A DNA stretch of 64,000 nt, taken from NCBI GenBank assembly GCA_943842425.1, contig CALTBR010000003.1, forward strand, positions 496,001 to 560,000. The letters are read 5' to 3'. Numbering within the stretch: the first letter of the stretch is position 1; each line of letters starts with the position of its first letter. The notes under the pieces were generated by a model that was given only the letters and a program-made list of their open reading frames with translations, searched no databases and had not been told where the DNA came from. The translations under genes were made by a program, and so were the position numbers. The stretch comes from UBA974 sp002292405. Lineage in GTDB: Bacteria; Bacteroidota; Bacteroidia; Flavobacteriales_D; Sanyastnellaceae. Of this stretch, positions 16,435-25,353 are shown in pieces.

Positions 16435-17306
16435 TTTATATTGTATTAGTAATCATTGCGACGGGAGGCGTTTTTCTAACCTTTAGAGCGTTTGAAACAT
16501 GGGGCGTTGATCGCTTTACTGCGATTGTTGTTAATTACGGGATTGCTTCTACACTTGGCTGGACTTTAGCGGGAGGCGTTCCTATGATGAAAAATGCTTA
16601 CGAAATGCCATGGTTTCTAACAACAGCTGTTATGGGAGCTCTCTTTCTTTACCTATTCAATTTAATGGCCAAATGCACTGCTGAGCTCGGAGTAGCGGTA
16701 TCATCAATAGCTTCTAAACTAAGCCTAGTAATCCCCGTCGTGGTATTTTTAATCATTGACCAAAACGATATCATTACTGGCCTTAAAGCCCTGGCTCTTG
16801 CTCTCGCTTTAGCTGCGATCGTTTTGAGTTCTCTTGGTAACGATTCTAAACACATTTCACACTCTAAGTGGGCATTTATTCTTCCTATTGTTATTTTCAT
16901 AGGCAGCGGTGCTATAGATCTGGTTTTCGCATGGTTTAGCGGTCCAGAATTTATTCCATCTACCGAGTACGCAATGGCTTTCACAGCCATACCATTCACA
17001 GTAGCGTTTGTTTTAGGTGCAGGGATTTGGCTTTTTCAAAACGGGTTTTATAAGATTCCTGCTAAAAAAGACCTCCTCGCAGGTGTACTTTTAGGAGTGG
17101 TGAATTTCGGCTCGTTGTTTTTTCTACTTGGAGCTTACGGCATTCCTGGGATAGATAAATCTGTAATAATCCCGGTAGTAAATATCGGAGTGGTGTTGTT
17201 TAGCACGCTTAGTGCTGTTGTTATATACAAAGACAGACCAAGCAAAGTCGCCTGGACTGGCCTGGCAATCGGTTGCCTGAGCATCATCATATTGATGATC
17301 AAATAA
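16431..17306 (+). CDS. EamA/DMT family transporter
   Basis: Integral inner-membrane protein with about ten hydrophobic helices in two homologous halves, the drug/metabolite transporter (EamA) arrangement; the second half ends with the conserved YKDRPSKVAWTGLAIG stretch. Substrate not predictable. The frame is open from a GTG at 16413, but I choose the ATG at 16431 because it overlaps the ribD stop as ATGA, giving MIYIVLVIIATGG with the first helix right at the N-terminus. Position directly after ribD could mean a riboflavin-related cargo, but this is only a guess. Convergent with the M1 peptidase 12 bp away. Confidence 0.8.
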   Translation: MIYIVLVIIATGGVFLTFRAFETWGVDRFTAIVVNYGIASTLGWTLAGGVPMMKNAYEMPWFLTTAVMGALFLYLFNLMAKCTAELGVAVSSIASKLSLVIPVVVFLIIDQNDIITGLKALALALALAAIVLSSLGNDSKHISHSKWAFILPIVIFIGSGAIDLVFAWFSGPEFIPSTEYAMAFTAIPFTVAFVLGAGIWLFQNGFYKIPAKKDLLAGVLLGVVNFGSLFFLLGAYGIPGIDKSVIIPVVNIGVVLFSTLSAVVIYKDRPSKVAWTGLAIGCLSIIILMIK

Positions 17307-17318
17307 AATGAGGTTTTG

Positions 17319-19700
17319 TTATTCTGAAGCTCCCTCTTTATCTAGTAGCTCTTCATTCTTAATAGCTCTTTGCATAGGGTTGTCTCCCTGTGCTCCGTAG
17401 CGACTATATCCACTACCATTCTGCTTGAATATTTCGAAGCGAGTAGGCTCAGGTCGAGGAGGCCAACTGTTGTTAGACAGGTCGCAGTCAGCTGTTTCTA
17501 ACATTGGGTCGAGAACAATTCTTACAGCTGGCCTATCTGTAGCAAAAACCTTCGTAACTGTTGGTTCACTCATACGCCAAACCTCAGCAGGTATGCGGCG
17601 AATCTCTTTCTCTCCATCTTCATATTCGAACTCTATAATTAGCGGCATAACTAAACCTCCAAGATTTCGGAATGTTATTTCATAAAAATTATTTCCACTA
17701 GCAAGCAAGGCACTATTTTCCTCAGAAAGACCATCTAACAATGCACGGTACTCAATCCGGTCGAGCTCAAGGACTTCGAACTTACCTGTGGTCGTGTAAT
17801 AGTCGTTTAAGGTTGGGTCAGCTTCTAAATAAGTCTCTGGAGTGTCTGTTACGTTGCGTTCTTGAGAGATATCTGCTGGCTCGCCGTCATAAGCAGCTTT
17901 ATTGAATGCAGCTTCTACGTCTGGATTTTGAGTGTCGATTTGCATCCACTTAATGTCTTCCATAGCAATATCAACGTGATCGTTTGTATAGAACCATCCT
18001 CTCCAGAACCAATCTAAGTCAACTCCAGAGGCATCTTCCATAGAGCGGAAGAAATCGGCTGGTGTAGGATGCCTAAATGCCCAACGTCTGCTGTACTCTT
18101 TAAAAGCGTAATCAAATAGATCGCGTCCCATCACCGTTTCACGAAGAATATTTAGAGCTGTACATGGCTTTCCATAAGCATTCGGACCAAATTGGTAAAT
18201 CGATTCCGAGTTCGTCATAATAGGAGAAATACGCTTCTTGTCGCCTCCCATATAGCTGGTTATATCTCTGGCTGATCCACGGCGAGATGGATAATCTCTA
18301 TCGAACTCCTGCTCAGCGAGGAATTGAACAAATGTGTTGAGTCCTTCGTCCATCCACGTCCACTGGCGTTCGTCAGAGTTAATGATCATAGGGAAGAAAT
18401 TGTGACCCACTTCGTGTATGATTACTGAGATCATCCCGTGCTTCGTGCGTTGTGAATACGTGCCATCCTCAGCTGGACGCCCCCCATTGAAGCAAATCAT
18501 AGGGTACTCCATTCCTATCCATTTGGTATGAACAGAGATTGCTACTGGGTAAGAGTAGTCTATCGTGTACTTAGAGTACGTACGAAGGGTTTGGGCTACA
18601 GCTTTCGTACTGTACTGCTCCCAAAGCGGATTGCCTTCCTTTGGGTAAAAACTCATTGCAAGAGGGCGGTATTTCCCTACAGGAACCGTCATCGCATCCC
18701 AAATAAACTTTCGGCTGGTTGCAAATCCAAAATCTCTCACATTTTTTGCGGTAAAAATCCACGTCTTAATTCCCTTTTCCTTCGTCTTCTCAGCCTCACG
18801 AGCCTCATCCTCAGTGACGATAAGAACAGGGTGATCAGTTGTAACCTTAGCCAGTTCAAATCGCTTGCGCTGCTCCGCTGTCAGAACAGTTTTAGGGTTC
18901 ATAAGTTCTCCTGTAGAAGCTACTATGTGGTCAGAAGGAACTGTTATTGCAACGGTATAATCTCCAAAGCAAAGTGTAAATTCACCCGAGCCTAAGAACT
19001 GCTTATTTTGCCATCCCTCATTGTCGGAGTAAACAGCGAGTCGTGGAAAGAATTGAGCAATTGTGTAGAGATAATTGTCATTCTCTTCGAAATACTCATA
19101 TCCTGAACGACCACCAATCTCCATACGGTTGTTGATGTTGTACCACCAGTCTATGCTGAACTTAAAAACACCACCTGACTTTAGAGGGCGCGGAAGATCC
19201 ACGCGCATCATCGTTTTGTTTATTGTGTAGCTAAGGTTTTTTCCCGCAACGTCTTTCACGCTCTCGATATTGAACCCTCCTTCGAAAGTAGGTTCGAGTT
19301 TATTTACTGTACTAAAACTTTCGCGATCTCCCCAATAATCCTCACCTATTTTATGTGAGTCTGAGTCTTTAGACCGAACGTTTTGGTCCAATTGAACCCA
19401 AAGATAACGTAGCACATCCGGGCTATTGTTCGTGTAAGTAATCGTTTCAGAGCCATCGATGCGCTGCGTATTGTCATCTAATGTGATCTGCATGTCATAA
19501 TCGACCTGCTGCTGCCAGTATTCATGGCCAGGAGCACCTGAAGCTGTTCGGTACACGTTTGGAGTCGGAAGTTCTGTTCTAAGCTGTCGAAACACATTCG
19601 TGTTGGTGCGGCTGATTTCTTCTTGCTGAGCATTGGCTGGCGCCGTGATGCAAAGAGCTGATAACACAGCAAATGCAAGAGTAAGTATGCGAGTTTTCAT
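17319..19700 (-). CDS. M1 family (gluzincin) zinc metallopeptidase, secreted
   Basis: Aminopeptidase-type zinc peptidase of family M1. A signal peptide (MKTRILTLAFAVLSALC, cut after ANAQ) exports it; no T9SS sorting domain is evident, so it may stay periplasmic. The N-terminal beta domain covers about 60-300. The zinc site is complete: HEVGH at 429-433, then exactly 18 residues to Glu 452 in WMDEG. The C-terminal region ends in a low-complexity stretch NGSGYSRYGAQGDNPM. The substrate-gating GxMEN-type motif appears as GMEYPMICFNGGR, a variant. 793 residues. Probably single-gene: the next gene upstream on this strand (mazG) ends 85 bp before its start. Confidence 0.92.
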   Translation of the reverse strand: MKTRILTLAFAVLSALCITAPANAQQEEISRTNTNVFRQLRTELPTPNVYRTASGAPGHEYWQQQVDYDMQITLDDNTQRIDGSETITYTNNSPDVLRYLWVQLDQNVRSKDSDSHKIGEDYWGDRESFSTVNKLEPTFEGGFNIESVKDVAGKNLSYTINKTMMRVDLPRPLKSGGVFKFSIDWWYNINNRMEIGGRSGYEYFEENDNYLYTIAQFFPRLAVYSDNEGWQNKQFLGSGEFTLCFGDYTVAITVPSDHIVASTGELMNPKTVLTAEQRKRFELAKVTTDHPVLIVTEDEAREAEKTKEKGIKTWIFTAKNVRDFGFATSRKFIWDAMTVPVGKYRPLAMSFYPKEGNPLWEQYSTKAVAQTLRTYSKYTIDYSYPVAISVHTKWIGMEYPMICFNGGRPAEDGTYSQRTKHGMISVIIHEVGHNFFPMIINSDERQWTWMDEGLNTFVQFLAEQEFDRDYPSRRGSARDITSYMGGDKKRISPIMTNSESIYQFGPNAYGKPCTALNILRETVMGRDLFDYAFKEYSRRWAFRHPTPADFFRSMEDASGVDLDWFWRGWFYTNDHVDIAMEDIKWMQIDTQNPDVEAAFNKAAYDGEPADISQERNVTDTPETYLEADPTLNDYYTTTGKFEVLELDRIEYRALLDGLSEENSALLASGNNFYEITFRNLGGLVMPLIIEFEYEDGEKEIRRIPAEVWRMSEPTVTKVFATDRPAVRIVLDPMLETADCDLSNNSWPPRPEPTRFEIFKQNGSGYSRYGAQGDNPMQRAIKNEELLDKEGASE

Positions 19701-19725
19701 GAAGGATTTATTCTATTTGAGAACC

Positions 19726-19733
19726 GCAATTTA
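19726..19733 (-). promoter_or_regulatory. Weak -7-like TAAATTGC before M1 peptidase
   Basis: Minus-strand TAAATTGC, 25 bases before the ATG at 19700, resembles TAnnTTTGC with one T missing. A similar TAACTTGC precedes pepD. Possible variant box; weak support. Confidence 0.25.
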
Positions 19734-19785
19734 CAGCTATCTGCAAGAGATGCCATAAATAAAAAGTCATAAGATTGTCTAAATC

Positions 19786-20574
19786 TTAGCCCAAAGCTGT
19801 TTTGGCCCTACTCCAATACTCATCCATTTCCTTGAGAGGCATTTCCCCTAAATCTTTTCCATCAGCTTTTATAGAAGCCTCTAGGTGTTTGAAACGCTTG
19901 ATAAATCTTCGATTGGTTCTCTCAAGAGCTTCATCGGGATTCACATCTAAAAACCTTGAGTAATTAATCAAAGCGAAAAGAACATCACCGAATTCATCTG
20001 CGATGCGGTCAGATTTATTTTCTACCTCATATGCTAGCTCACCTAACTCCTCATTCACCTTATCTAAAACTTGATCTGCGTTATCCCAATCAAACCCCAC
20101 TCCCCTCACCTTGTCTTGAATTCTGTATGCTTTTATAAGACTAGGAAGTGAACGAGGAACGCCTTCAAGTACGGATTTATTCCCCTCTTTTAGCTTGAGC
20201 TTTTCCCAGTTTGCTTTCACTGTTTTCTCATCATTCGCTTCTACATCATCATATATATGGGGGTGTCGAGAAATGAGTTTGTCGGAAATTGAATTGAGGG
20301 AATCGGCGATATCCCAACCTCCATCCTCTTCGGGTATTTCAGACCCTAGTTTGGCATAAAAAACCATGTGAAGAAGTACATCTCCCGTTTCTTTTTTAAT
20401 CTCCTGAACATCTGCATCTAGAATGGCATCTGCCAATTCATAGGTTTCCTCAATAGTTAGATGACGGAGAGATTCGAAAGTTTGCTTTTTATCCCAAGGA
20501 CATTTTTCACGTAACTCGTCCATGATATCTAAAAGTCGACCGAAAGCGGCTAGTTTTTCCTCACGTGTATGCAT
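19786..20574 (-). CDS. mazG: Nucleoside triphosphate pyrophosphohydrolase MazG
   Basis: All-alpha NTP pyrophosphatase that hydrolyses (d)NTPs to NMP and PPi, a house-cleaning and stress function. 262 residues with two MazG domains, as in the full-length form: the first with CPWDKKQTFESLRHLTIEETYELADAI-type metal-binding EExxE around 36-42 and GDVLLHMVF, the second with EELGELAYEVENK and DEFGDVLFALINYSR around 175-205. A TATCTTCG box sits four bases before its ATG, so it is probably transcribed alone without a leader, divergently from the small membrane protein. Confidence 0.95.
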   Translation of the reverse strand: MHTREEKLAAFGRLLDIMDELREKCPWDKKQTFESLRHLTIEETYELADAILDADVQEIKKETGDVLLHMVFYAKLGSEIPEEDGGWDIADSLNSISDKLISRHPHIYDDVEANDEKTVKANWEKLKLKEGNKSVLEGVPRSLPSLIKAYRIQDKVRGVGFDWDNADQVLDKVNEELGELAYEVENKSDRIADEFGDVLFALINYSRFLDVNPDEALERTNRRFIKRFKHLEASIKADGKDLGEMPLKEMDEYWSRAKTALG

Positions 20575-20578
20575 GGTG

Positions 20579-20586
20579 CGAAGATA
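20579..20586 (-). promoter_or_regulatory. -7 box TATCTTCG, 4 nt before mazG ATG
   Basis: On the minus strand TATCTTCG is followed by CACC and the ATG at 20574. Same four-base spacing as five other genes in this window; TTCG is the common variant of TTTG. Confidence 0.6.
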
Positions 20587-20655
20587 TCATTTTTACTGAA
20601 GATTAAATGCTTGGTAAAGATTGAAATTAATCCATGCATCTCGAACTTCAATCTG

Positions 20656-20663
20656 TAAATTTG
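20656..20663 (+). promoter_or_regulatory. -7 box TAAATTTG, 4 nt before small membrane gene ATG
   Basis: TAAATTTG, then CAAT, then ATG at 20668. The 93-bp region between mazG and this gene thus holds two diverging boxes, each four bases from its start codon. Confidence 0.6.
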
Positions 20664-20667
20664 CAAT

Positions 20668-20883
20668 ATGGAATGGAATGTTATTCTCTTGTCAATAGGT
20701 TTAATCGGCATCGCATTTGCTGGAATCGCAATTAAGTTACTCCTTAAAAAAGATGGTGAATTTGCTGGCACTTGTGCGAGCAACAATCCCATGTTCCAAG
20801 ATGACAGCGGATCATGTAGCGTTTGTGGGGCAAGACCTTCGGAGCAATGTCTTAATGAAGAAGAAGCTTCTAAAAAAGCTTAG
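20668..20883 (+). CDS. Small membrane-anchored Cys-rich protein
   Basis: 71 residues: one N-terminal transmembrane helix (about 5-25, VILLSIGLIGIAFAGIAIKL) and a soluble tail with four Cys in the pattern GTCASN...GSCSVCGARPSEQC, suggestive of a metal or Fe-S binding knuckle. Similar short proteins are familiar next to nqr genes in Bacteroidota, so a role in Na+-NQR maturation or assembly is possible, but this is inference from position. It converges on apbE; the two stop codons overlap within bases 20880-20883. Transcription starts essentially at its ATG. Confidence 0.8.
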   Translation: MEWNVILLSIGLIGIAFAGIAIKLLLKKDGEFAGTCASNNPMFQDDSGSCSVCGARPSEQCLNEEEASKKA

Positions 20884-21989
20884 TCAAGCCAAGTTATTTT
20901 CTCTCTCCATCCAGGAGTAGTCCAAAACTCAAATTCTGCGTCTACGCCTTCTGTGTTCAGAATGAATAAAGCTTCAATCGGCGCGCCCGACCTGATTCCC
21001 CTCATCTTCTCAATAAATTCCACACCATCTTCAGGCCCTAGAACCATGCATGCCGTAGCATAAGCATCAGCGATTGCAGCTGAATTTGCCTGAATCGTCA
21101 CACTTAACAAGCCATTGTAAGATGGATATCCCGTGCGAGGATCTAAAGTGTGGGAATACTTCACCCCATTTACTTCAATAAACTTTCTATAATTTCCACT
21201 CGTACATATTGCAGCATCTTGAACATCAATGATTGCTTGTAGGGGTCTTCCATCTACAACATCATGAGCAATGGGTTTATCCACGGCTATTCTCCAAGCG
21301 ATGCCATTCTTATTCTGCCCTATACATCTCACCTCTCCACCTAGCTCAACCATGGCGCTTTCAACCCCTGCATCTACAAGTAAATCGATGAGCATATCCA
21401 CAGTATAACCTTGGGCTATTGCATTAAAATCCAATTGCGAACGTCCATCACCTTTGCTGAGATGTGACTCTACATATTCGGTCCTCGTTTCTACATCATC
21501 AAAGTCAATATTCTCAGTTCTAAATCCCACAAACTGCATGATGCTGTCCACATCCGCAGAATCGACCGTTTCTAAATGATTTAAACCAAACCCCCACAAA
21601 TCAACCAACGGCTTAACCGTAGGATCGAACGCTCCATCAGAGTCTCTGTGTATTTCCCAAGTCATATCCCACAGCACAGTCCAAATCTTCGTGTTGTCAT
21701 CAAACGTAAAAACTGTATCCTCACGCGCAAATTCATTGATTTGAGAAATCCTTGAATCTTTGCGCCAAGTATTCATTTCACTGTCCATCACCTCAAGAAG
21801 TGAATCAACTGAATACTGAGAAACGGAATGATCGCTTACATACTTAATCACATAGGTAGTGCCTTGAGCTTCACCAGAAATAATTTTCTCTTCGGCTTTT
21901 GAGGTACAACTTTCTAAAAGCAAAAAAGCCAAGACACTAACGACTGTTACAGTCGTTAGAATATTGACATTTAAGATCGTTTTCATCAT
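20880..21989 (-). CDS. apbE: FAD:protein FMN transferase ApbE
   Basis: Lipoprotein-type flavin transferase that attaches FMN through a phosphoester bond to Thr of NqrB and NqrC on the outer face of the inner membrane. Signal: hydrophobic segment then LLLESC lipobox (Cys about 28). Family features include EGTTY-like GEAQGTTYVIKY (about 38-49), the acidic DGAFDPTVKPLVDLWGFG segment, LDFNAIAQGYTVD, ELGGEVRCIG, SGNYRKF and HTLDPRTGYP with the metal-binding Asp. 369 residues. It is the last gene of the nqr operon, 3 bp after nqrF, which fits its substrate. Two tandem ATGs start it (21989 or 21986). Confidence 0.96.
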   Translation of the reverse strand: MMKTILNVNILTTVTVVSVLAFLLLESCTSKAEEKIISGEAQGTTYVIKYVSDHSVSQYSVDSLLEVMDSEMNTWRKDSRISQINEFAREDTVFTFDDNTKIWTVLWDMTWEIHRDSDGAFDPTVKPLVDLWGFGLNHLETVDSADVDSIMQFVGFRTENIDFDDVETRTEYVESHLSKGDGRSQLDFNAIAQGYTVDMLIDLLVDAGVESAMVELGGEVRCIGQNKNGIAWRIAVDKPIAHDVVDGRPLQAIIDVQDAAICTSGNYRKFIEVNGVKYSHTLDPRTGYPSYNGLLSVTIQANSAAIADAYATACMVLGPEDGVEFIEKMRGIRSGAPIEALFILNTEGVDAEFEFWTTPGWREKITWLD

Positions 21990-21992
21990 TAA

Positions 21993-23291
21993 TTATCCCC
22001 CGAAATCATCAAAAGCAACGTTTTCATCAGGGATACCCCAATCGTCAGCCATTTTAAGAACAGCTTGATTCATTAAAGGTGGGCCACAAAAATAAAGTTC
22101 GATATCCTCAGGATCATCATGTCCTTCAAGATGGTGTTTGATAACTGCATCATGAACAAATCCTAAATATCCATCTCCATCAGTATCATTGTTGTCTTTT
22201 TTCTCTATCCAGTTATCCTCAGGAGCTGGTTCTGAAAGAACTACGTGGAAAGTGAAATTGGGAAACTCCTTTTCAATTTTCTTGAAGTCCTCCAAATAGA
22301 AGAGCTCGCGTTTAGAACGCCCTCCGTAATAAAATGTCACCTTTCTACCCGTCTTCACAGTATGGAAAAGATGGAAGAGATGGGAACGCATAGGCGCCAT
22401 TCCTGCTCCACCACCTATGTAGAGCATTTCCGCTTCCGTTTCTTTAATAAAGAAATCACCATACGGACCGGAGACCTGAATGTTGTCACCCGGTTTTAAA
22501 TTAAACACATATGAAGAGCAAACTCCTGGATTCACTTGCATCCAACCATTTCGATTTCTATCCCATGGAGGAGTAGCTACACGAATATTGAGCATGATTA
22601 TATTTCCCTCTGCTGGGTGACTTGCCATAGAATAGGCTCTAACAATAGGTTCGTTGTTTGTCATTTTCAAATCCCACAGACCAAATTTATCCCATTCTGT
22701 CTTAAACTTCATAGGCTTATCATGGTGATCTGGATGAGCGGTAACATCGACATCTTTAAAATCAACAACTACATCTGGAACATCAATTTGAATGTACCCT
22801 CCCGCTTCAAATTCAAGATTTTCACCTTCAGGAAGACGTACAACGAATTCCTTAATGAAGGAAGCCACATTGTAATTAGAAACAACTTCACATTCCCATT
22901 TCTGTACGCCGAAGACTTCTTCCGAAATTTGAATTTCCATATCCTCTTTCACCTTCACTTGACATCCAAGTCTAAAGTTGTTTGCAATTTCTTTTCGTGA
23001 AAACGTCGGTTCTTCAGTAGGTAAGATAGACCCTCCACCCTCATGAACCTGACAAATACACTGAGAACAAGTCCCTCCTCCTCCACAAGCAGATGGAAGG
23101 AATACCCCATTGTTACTAAGTACGTTTAAGAGTGTTGACCCACCTTCAACCTCAATCTTCTTTTCATTGTTGATTGTGATTGTAATTAAGCCACTCGGTG
23201 AGAGTTTGGCCTTTGCAAAAAGAAGCAAACTCACTAACATAAGTATTAAAAGCAGAAAAAAACCAATTGCTAAAAAAATAGTCGTAGTCAT
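21993..23291 (-). CDS. nqrF: Na+-NQR subunit F (NADH dehydrogenase flavoprotein)
   Basis: NADH-oxidising subunit of the sodium-translocating NADH:ubiquinone reductase; passes electrons from NADH via FAD and a 2Fe-2S centre to the membrane subunits. One N-terminal transmembrane helix (about 4-25). The 2Fe-2S ligands are Cys 69, 75, 78 and about 112 (ACGGGGTCSQC, LGCQ). FAD site: RAYSMASHP; NADH site: GGGAGMAPMRSH and YFCGPPLMNQA. Ends in DENVAFDDFGG, the expected tail. 432 residues. It lies 6 bp from nqrE and 3 bp from apbE. Confidence 0.98.
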   Translation of the reverse strand: MTTTIFLAIGFFLLLILMLVSLLLFAKAKLSPSGLITITINNEKKIEVEGGSTLLNVLSNNGVFLPSACGGGGTCSQCICQVHEGGGSILPTEEPTFSRKEIANNFRLGCQVKVKEDMEIQISEEVFGVQKWECEVVSNYNVASFIKEFVVRLPEGENLEFEAGGYIQIDVPDVVVDFKDVDVTAHPDHHDKPMKFKTEWDKFGLWDLKMTNNEPIVRAYSMASHPAEGNIIMLNIRVATPPWDRNRNGWMQVNPGVCSSYVFNLKPGDNIQVSGPYGDFFIKETEAEMLYIGGGAGMAPMRSHLFHLFHTVKTGRKVTFYYGGRSKRELFYLEDFKKIEKEFPNFTFHVVLSEPAPEDNWIEKKDNNDTDGDGYLGFVHDAVIKHHLEGHDDPEDIELYFCGPPLMNQAVLKMADDWGIPDENVAFDDFGG

Positions 23292-23297
23292 AATCTA

Positions 23298-23912
23298 TCA
23301 GATTTCAATTCCCATAAAACTCATAAAAGCAATGCCCATGAGACCTGTAATAATATACGTAATGCCTAAGCCTTGTAACGGAGCGGGGACATTTGAATAA
23401 CGTATCTTCTCGCGAATCGCAGCTATTGCAACAATCGCAAGCCACCATCCTACTCCGCTACCTAAACCAAATATTGTTGCCTCTCCTATAGAGGGATACT
23501 GACGTTCTTGCATGAAGAGAGCCCCACCTAAGATTGAGCAGTTTACTGCAATAAGTGGCAGGAATATTCCAAGAGCCCCATAAAGAGCTGGCGCAAATTT
23601 CTCAACGATCATCTCAACCAACTGTACCATAGAAGCGATTACTGCGATGAACATGATGAAGCTCAGGAAGCTGAGATTAACAGTAGCAAAATCAGGATCT
23701 AACCATGCCAAAGCTCCCTCTTGAAGAACGTAGTTTTCTAGTAAATAGTTAATCGGCACCGTAATACCTAAAACGAAGATGACAGCGAGCCCTAGACCAT
23801 TAGCGGTTTTAACGGTTTTTGATACCGCGAGGTAAGAACACATGCCTAGGAAATAGGCAAAAATCATGTTCTCCACAAAAATACCTTTTACGAAAATGCT
23901 GAAATATTCCAT
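23298..23912 (-). CDS. nqrE: Na+-NQR subunit E
   Basis: Integral membrane subunit of Na+-NQR, about six helices, related to RnfA; with NqrD it forms the half-channels and a membrane Fe-S site. 204 residues, usual length. Start MEYFSIFVKGIFVENMIFAYFL is typical, as is NCSILGGALFMQ with the conserved Cys. Its start codon shares a base with the nqrD stop (23912). Ends GIAFMSFMGIEI. Confidence 0.97.
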   Translation of the reverse strand: MEYFSIFVKGIFVENMIFAYFLGMCSYLAVSKTVKTANGLGLAVIFVLGITVPINYLLENYVLQEGALAWLDPDFATVNLSFLSFIMFIAVIASMVQLVEMIVEKFAPALYGALGIFLPLIAVNCSILGGALFMQERQYPSIGEATIFGLGSGVGWWLAIVAIAAIREKIRYSNVPAPLQGLGITYIITGLMGIAFMSFMGIEI

Positions 23913-24601
23913 TAGTCTTCAATTAAAGCTTCGTTACTTGATCTTTGGATCCATATAATAATTCCAACGACAACAAGTGCCATAGGAGGCAAGATCATAA
24001 AGTTGTTATTCTCGTAGAATCCGCCAGATGCAATAAACCAATCTTGTGGTAGAAATTTTACTTGCCCCATACCAGGAAGTGAAATCGCACCCGATCCGAA
24101 AATCTCTCGAACAATAGAAACAAGAAGAAGTACCCAAGCATACCCCATTCCATTTCCGATCGCATCGAAAATAGATGGGCCAGGTTTATTTGCAAGCGCA
24201 AATGCTTCAAGACGCCCCATGATGATACAGTTCGTAATGATAAGTCCCACAAACACGGACAGTTTCTCGCTAATATCAGGCTGATAAGCTTTGAGGACTT
24301 CATCCACAATAATTACAAGAGAAGCTACTATGACAAGTTGAACAATGATTCTAATTCGGTCCGGGATAAGGTTTCGAAGCAAGGAAACGATGACGTTTCC
24401 ACTAATCATTACAAACAGTACTGACAAACTCATGATAACTGCTTGTTGCAGCTGAACAGTAATCGCTAGTGCTGAGCATATCCCCAGAACCTGTATCGTA
24501 ATTGGATTAGAATCGCTGAGTGGATCCTTTAGGAGCATCCTGTTCTTCTTGCTAAATAACGACTCCTTTTTAAGAGTTGATTTGGAATTCTCTGTACTCA
24601 T
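23912..24601 (-). CDS. nqrD: Na+-NQR subunit D
   Basis: Integral membrane subunit of Na+-NQR, related to RnfE. 229 residues with about six helices. Conserved features: LSDSNPITIQVLGICSALAIT near the N-terminus (Cys about 43 of the NqrD/E Fe-S site) and IITNCIIMGRLEAFA (about 140-154). Overlaps nqrE by one base and follows nqrC by one base, consistent with tightly coupled translation of the complex. Confidence 0.97.
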   Translation of the reverse strand: MSTENSKSTLKKESLFSKKNRMLLKDPLSDSNPITIQVLGICSALAITVQLQQAVIMSLSVLFVMISGNVIVSLLRNLIPDRIRIIVQLVIVASLVIIVDEVLKAYQPDISEKLSVFVGLIITNCIIMGRLEAFALANKPGPSIFDAIGNGMGYAWVLLLVSIVREIFGSGAISLPGMGQVKFLPQDWFIASGGFYENNNFMILPPMALVVVGIIIWIQRSSNEALIED

Positions 24602-24602
24602 C

Positions 24603-25352
24603 TTAGTTGGCGCTTGAATTGGTTAAAGACATGAAATAACGCTGGTAAATGGTGATGGTCCTATCAATCATTTCTCCTACTCCTACAGATGTGATAGTTC
24701 CTCCTGTGATTCCATCAACACTATGCATGTCTTCAATTTTTCTACCACCTTTTATAATGGTAAAATATGGAGATGCCTCTCGAAGTTTTTGCCCCTTAAA
24801 CTTATCTGAGAATTCGTTGTCTTTTATTTCTGCTCCCAAACCTGGAGTCTCAGTCTTATGATCGAACTTAGCTCCGTAGATCGTATTCATGTCACTTTCA
24901 AGTGCCACAAAACCCCAAATTGGTCCCCAAAGCCCAGAACCAACAACAGGTATGACATATAATTTGTCGCCAAGTTCGCTTTCACATACATAAAGCGGGA
25001 AACTAAGCTCAGATGCTGGTTTTTTGCTTCTGTAATCTTTCTTCACATCTAAATTAAATGGGTCTGACGAATCCGACGGATCAACATTTCCAGATGAGTT
25101 ATTCAATACAGTTCCATCAGAATCTATAGACAACCTCTCCTTAACGTAGATCGGAAAATCTGTTTTTGCATTTTCCCTAGTTGTAGTAACACCTATAGCT
25201 CCAAGTATATCTACCATTTGCTTGTCAGCTTCATTCTTCTTTTGAAGAGGCTTAAGAGACAGTGAAGTGTATGCGAGAGCTGTTCCTACTATTAACACCA
25301 TGATGATGGAAAATAGGAAAGTATATCCTGTGTTGTTTTTATCAATTGCCAT
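24603..25352 (-). CDS. nqrC: Na+-NQR subunit C (FMN-binding)
   Basis: Membrane-anchored periplasmic subunit carrying covalent FMN. One N-terminal helix, then the FMN-binding domain. The flavinylation motif reads DGITGGTITS (acceptor Thr about 218); the common form is SGAT, so Ala is replaced by Gly here while the Thr is kept. I choose the ATG at 25352 (MAIDKNNTGYTF), one base after the nqrB stop; the longer frame from 25415 would overlap nqrB by 62 bp and adds residues not expected. 249 residues. A central insert GNVDPSDSSDPFN may be lineage specific. Confidence 0.96.
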   Translation of the reverse strand: MAIDKNNTGYTFLFSIIMVLIVGTALAYTSLSLKPLQKKNEADKQMVDILGAIGVTTTRENAKTDFPIYVKERLSIDSDGTVLNNSSGNVDPSDSSDPFNLDVKKDYRSKKPASELSFPLYVCESELGDKLYVIPVVGSGLWGPIWGFVALESDMNTIYGAKFDHKTETPGLGAEIKDNEFSDKFKGQKLREASPYFTIIKGGRKIEDMHSVDGITGGTITSVGVGEMIDRTITIYQRYFMSLTNSSAN

Positions 25353-25353
25353 A

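Noticed and set aside
18528..18995. 155-codon open frame antisense to the M1 peptidase
   Set aside because: Lies wholly within a strong gene and the product has no recognisable features; a shadow frame.
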